A program made the position numbers and the translations under genes. Positions 62,346-64,000 of a DNA stretch of 64,000 nucleotides are shown piece by piece; within the stretch, counting starts at the first letter, position 1; each line of letters opens with the position of its first letter. Where the stretch lies: NCBI GenBank assembly GCA_017483575.1, contig JAFUWF010000023.1, positions 1 to 64,000 of the forward strand, read 5' to 3'. The notes below the pieces were generated by a model that saw only the letters and a program-made list of their open reading frames with translations, had not been told where the DNA came from and searched no databases. The stretch is from Bacteroidales bacterium. Lineage in GTDB: Bacteria; Bacteroidota; Bacteroidia; Bacteroidales; P3.

Positions 62346-62822
62346 CTAAGGTAATTGAGGATTTGTCCCGTCAAGGATTATGGGAGCGCGGAGGTAGATG
62401 CCTTCGCGCTCTTTTAGTTGGGCCTCGATGCGGGGCCGGAGCTCCTCCTCGGGGAGGCCATGAAGGATGGGACGGGGATTGCGGCTGCGGAGGGCGCGAA
62501 AAACGAGGTCGTCGACCGACATGCGGAGGTAGATGGCGATGCCGTTGGAGAGGATGAAGTCCATATTGCCGGAATGACAGGGGGTGCCGCCGCCGGTGGC
62601 GACAACGACGTTGTCGAGGGAGGCGGTGGAGCGCAGAATCTGGTTCTCCAGCTGGCGGAAAGCCTTCTCACCGAAAACAGAGAAGAAGCGGGGGACGGTA
62701 TAATGATAGCGCTCCTCGAAGGCCCGATCGAGGTCAAGGAAGTCCATGCCTTTCTCAACCGCCAACCGGCGCCCGAAGGTGGACTTGCCCGAATACATAT
62801 AGCCGACGAGGTAGTACTTCAT
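62346..62822 (-). CDS. aroK: Shikimate kinase
   Basis: The 158-residue enzyme phosphorylates shikimate on the way to aromatic amino acids. The P-loop is VGYMYSGKSTFGRRLA, the shikimate-binding Asp is in LDLDRAFEE, and ATGGGTPCHSGNMDF is the GGG loop. Its start overlaps the recN stop by 4 nt, so the two are co-transcribed. Confidence 0.93.
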   Translation of the reverse strand: MKYYLVGYMYSGKSTFGRRLAVEKGMDFLDLDRAFEERYHYTVPRFFSVFGEKAFRQLENQILRSTASLDNVVVATGGGTPCHSGNMDFILSNGIAIYLRMSVDDLVFRALRSRNPRPILHGLPEEELRPRIEAQLKEREGIYLRAPIILDGTNPQLP

Positions 62823-64000
62823 TTCTCCATCAGTTCGCGTGCGGTTTGAAGGGCGGCGGGGGTCGGAGGATCGGAGCTGAGCATAACGGCGACCTCGGTG
62901 AGGCGTTCGTCGGAGGTGAGTTGACGGATATGGGAGACCGTGCGGTCGGCGCCGTCTTCTACCCGCTTGTAGACCTTGAGGTGCTGCGAAGCACGGGCAG
63001 CGATCTGCGGGAGGTGGGTGATGGCGACGACCTGCATGTGCTCAGCCATACGGCACATGATGTTGCCGACGGCAATGGAGATGTCGCCCGAAACGCCGGT
63101 ATCGATTTCGTCGAAGATAAGGGTGGGGATGAAAGTTGGCAGTTGACAGTTGGCAGTTGGTAGGGACTTGATGGCCAACATGAGGCGCGAGAGCTCGCCG
63201 CCGGAGGCTACCTTGGCGAGGTCACGGAGTTCGCCTCCCCGGTTGGCATTGAAGAGGAAGGACACCGCATCGTGCCCCGTGGGGCCGTAGGACTGTGTAG
63301 GGGTAAGCAGGACGGAGAAACGTGCTTCGGGCATCCCCAGGTCGTGCAATACGGGGATAATGCCTTCGGCCAAACGGGAGCCTGCAGCCTGTCGTGCAGC
63401 GGTAAGGATGTCGGCAGCCGACTGCGCCTTGGCGAAAGCCCTGTCGACCTGCTCCATGAGTGCATGGATGCGAGCATCGAGGGAAGAGATGGACTGGAGT
63501 CGGGCATCGAGGTCGTCGCGGATGGCGATGAGGGCATCGACGCTATCGACACCGTGCTTCTTCTGGAGCCGATAGAGGAGCGCTAGGCGGTCGTCGACCT
63601 GCTGCTGCCGTTCGGGGTTGTAGGAGACACTGTCGGCCAGGGAAGAGAGGGAGGAGTTGATATCGTCGAGCTCTATGAGCGCGGAATCAAGCCGGGAGAG
63701 AAGCGCATCGGCCTCGGGATGGAACGACGCGATGTGTGAGAGGGCGTTCTTGGCCTGACGGAGGCATGGGAGGATGGCCTGCTCGGAGTCGTTGTCGAGG
63801 AGCGAGGCTGCTTCACCAAGACCTTCGCGGATGGCCTCGGCATGGGCAAGAAGCTGAGACTCCTGTTCGAGGGCCTGCTGCTCGTCGGGGATCAGACGGG
63901 CCTCGGAGAGTTCGTTGAACTGGAACTGGAGATAGTCCTGTTCCTTGCGATTCTGCGCCTCGGCAGAGGTGAGGGCTTCGAGGTTGCGCTTGAGGGAATA
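62819..64000 (-). CDS. recN: DNA repair ATPase RecN, 3' part
   Basis: The frame is open to the right edge, so the N-terminal part lies outside. The visible part holds a long coiled coil (EAQNRKEQDYLQFQFNELSE ... LDARLQSISSLDARIHALME), then the C-terminal ATPase half: KVASGGELSRLMLAIKSL (signature) and TLIFDEIDTGVSGDIS (Walker B) and THLPQIAARASQH. RecN is an SMC-like protein acting in double-strand break repair. Between the signature helix and Walker B, KSLPTANCQLPTFIP is encoded by a GTTGGCA-type simple repeat (63135-63164), which lengthens a loop that is short in other RecN proteins. Confidence 0.92.
   Translation of the reverse strand, partial: YSLKRNLEALTSAEAQNRKEQDYLQFQFNELSEARLIPDEQQALEQESQLLAHAEAIREGLGEAASLLDNDSEQAILPCLRQAKNALSHIASFHPEADALLSRLDSALIELDDINSSLSSLADSVSYNPERQQQVDDRLALLYRLQKKHGVDSVDALIAIRDDLDARLQSISSLDARIHALMEQVDRAFAKAQSAADILTAARQAAGSRLAEGIIPVLHDLGMPEARFSVLLTPTQSYGPTGHDAVSFLFNANRGGELRDLAKVASGGELSRLMLAIKSLPTANCQLPTFIPTLIFDEIDTGVSGDISIAVGNIMCRMAEHMQVVAITHLPQIAARASQHLKVYKRVEDGADRTVSHIRQLTSDERLTEVAVMLSSDPPTPAALQTARELMEK
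63135..63164. repeat. Simple GTTGGCAGTTGACA repeat inside recN
   Basis: Four units of (A)GTTGGC/AGTTGAC. They are read in frame as LPTANCQLPT, just before the Walker B strand. Confidence 0.7.

Overview
The window is from a member of the Bacteroidales (phylum Bacteroidota). Support comes from several type 9 secretion (T9SS) cargo proteins with type A or type B C-terminal sorting domains, a TonB receptor paired with a DUF4249 lipoprotein, two C10 (streptopain-like) proteases, a radical SAM/SPASM gene beside a cognate lipoprotein, and repeated Bacteroidota promoters (TTTG, 19-20 nt, TAnnTTTG). Most genes are GC-rich and nearly avoid TTA, CTA and TCA codons, so very long antisense open frames appear. 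Family and genus cannot be fixed from this sequence, and no rRNA, tRNA or CRISPR array was seen.

Layout. 0.6-9.0 kb: a 2,806-residue modular surface protein with a gliding-type (type B) sorting domain. 9.2-11.9 kb: a GH20-like hexosaminidase. 11.9-18.2 kb: a defence or mobility-flavoured block with an AAA/DUF4143 ATPase, an AbiEi/AbiEii type IV toxin-antitoxin pair behind an inverted-repeat operator, and a leftward cluster of EcoRI-family adenine methylase, two small ORFs and a DUF262-HNH nuclease. 18.4-20.4 kb: pdxJ and metK. 20.7-25.1 kb: an ECF sigma factor, a probable membrane anti-sigma factor, lipoproteins and an Omp28-like secreted protein. 25.2-29.1 kb: two C10 proteases. 29.3-30.4 kb: a complete IS982-family element that cut off the end of an outer-membrane protein. 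30.4-33.2 kb: a gene with an internal stop, then an unknown protein, a radical SAM protein and its lipoprotein. 33.2-35.0 kb: DAHP synthase/chorismate mutase, rpmA and rplU. 35.0-39.8 kb: DUF4249, TonB receptor, a REP-associated transposase (RAYT) and folK. 39.8-41.3 kb: glutamine synthetase. 41.4-57.2 kb: two T9SS type A surface proteins of about 1,503 and 3,624 residues. 57.2-58.7 kb: two PIN toxin modules. 59.2-64 kb: aminopeptidase P, a nucleoside kinase, aroK and the 3' part of recN.

The most unusual property is the number of short dispersed repeats that are translated in frame inside conserved genes: the hexosaminidase, pdxJ, recN, the radical SAM gene, one C10 protease, folK, the TonB receptor and the DUF4249 signal peptide. 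One class can be tied to a likely driver. A RAYT transposase lies between 49-bp inverted repeats (45/49 match), and those repeats are read as the C-terminal tail of FolK and the N-terminus of the TonB receptor. The other main leads are the methylase/DUF262-HNH cluster, the radical SAM-lipoprotein-unknown trio, a toxin-antitoxin module sitting between two copies of the giant gene's leader, and a 31-bp perfect inverted repeat at 46.0-46.1 kb.
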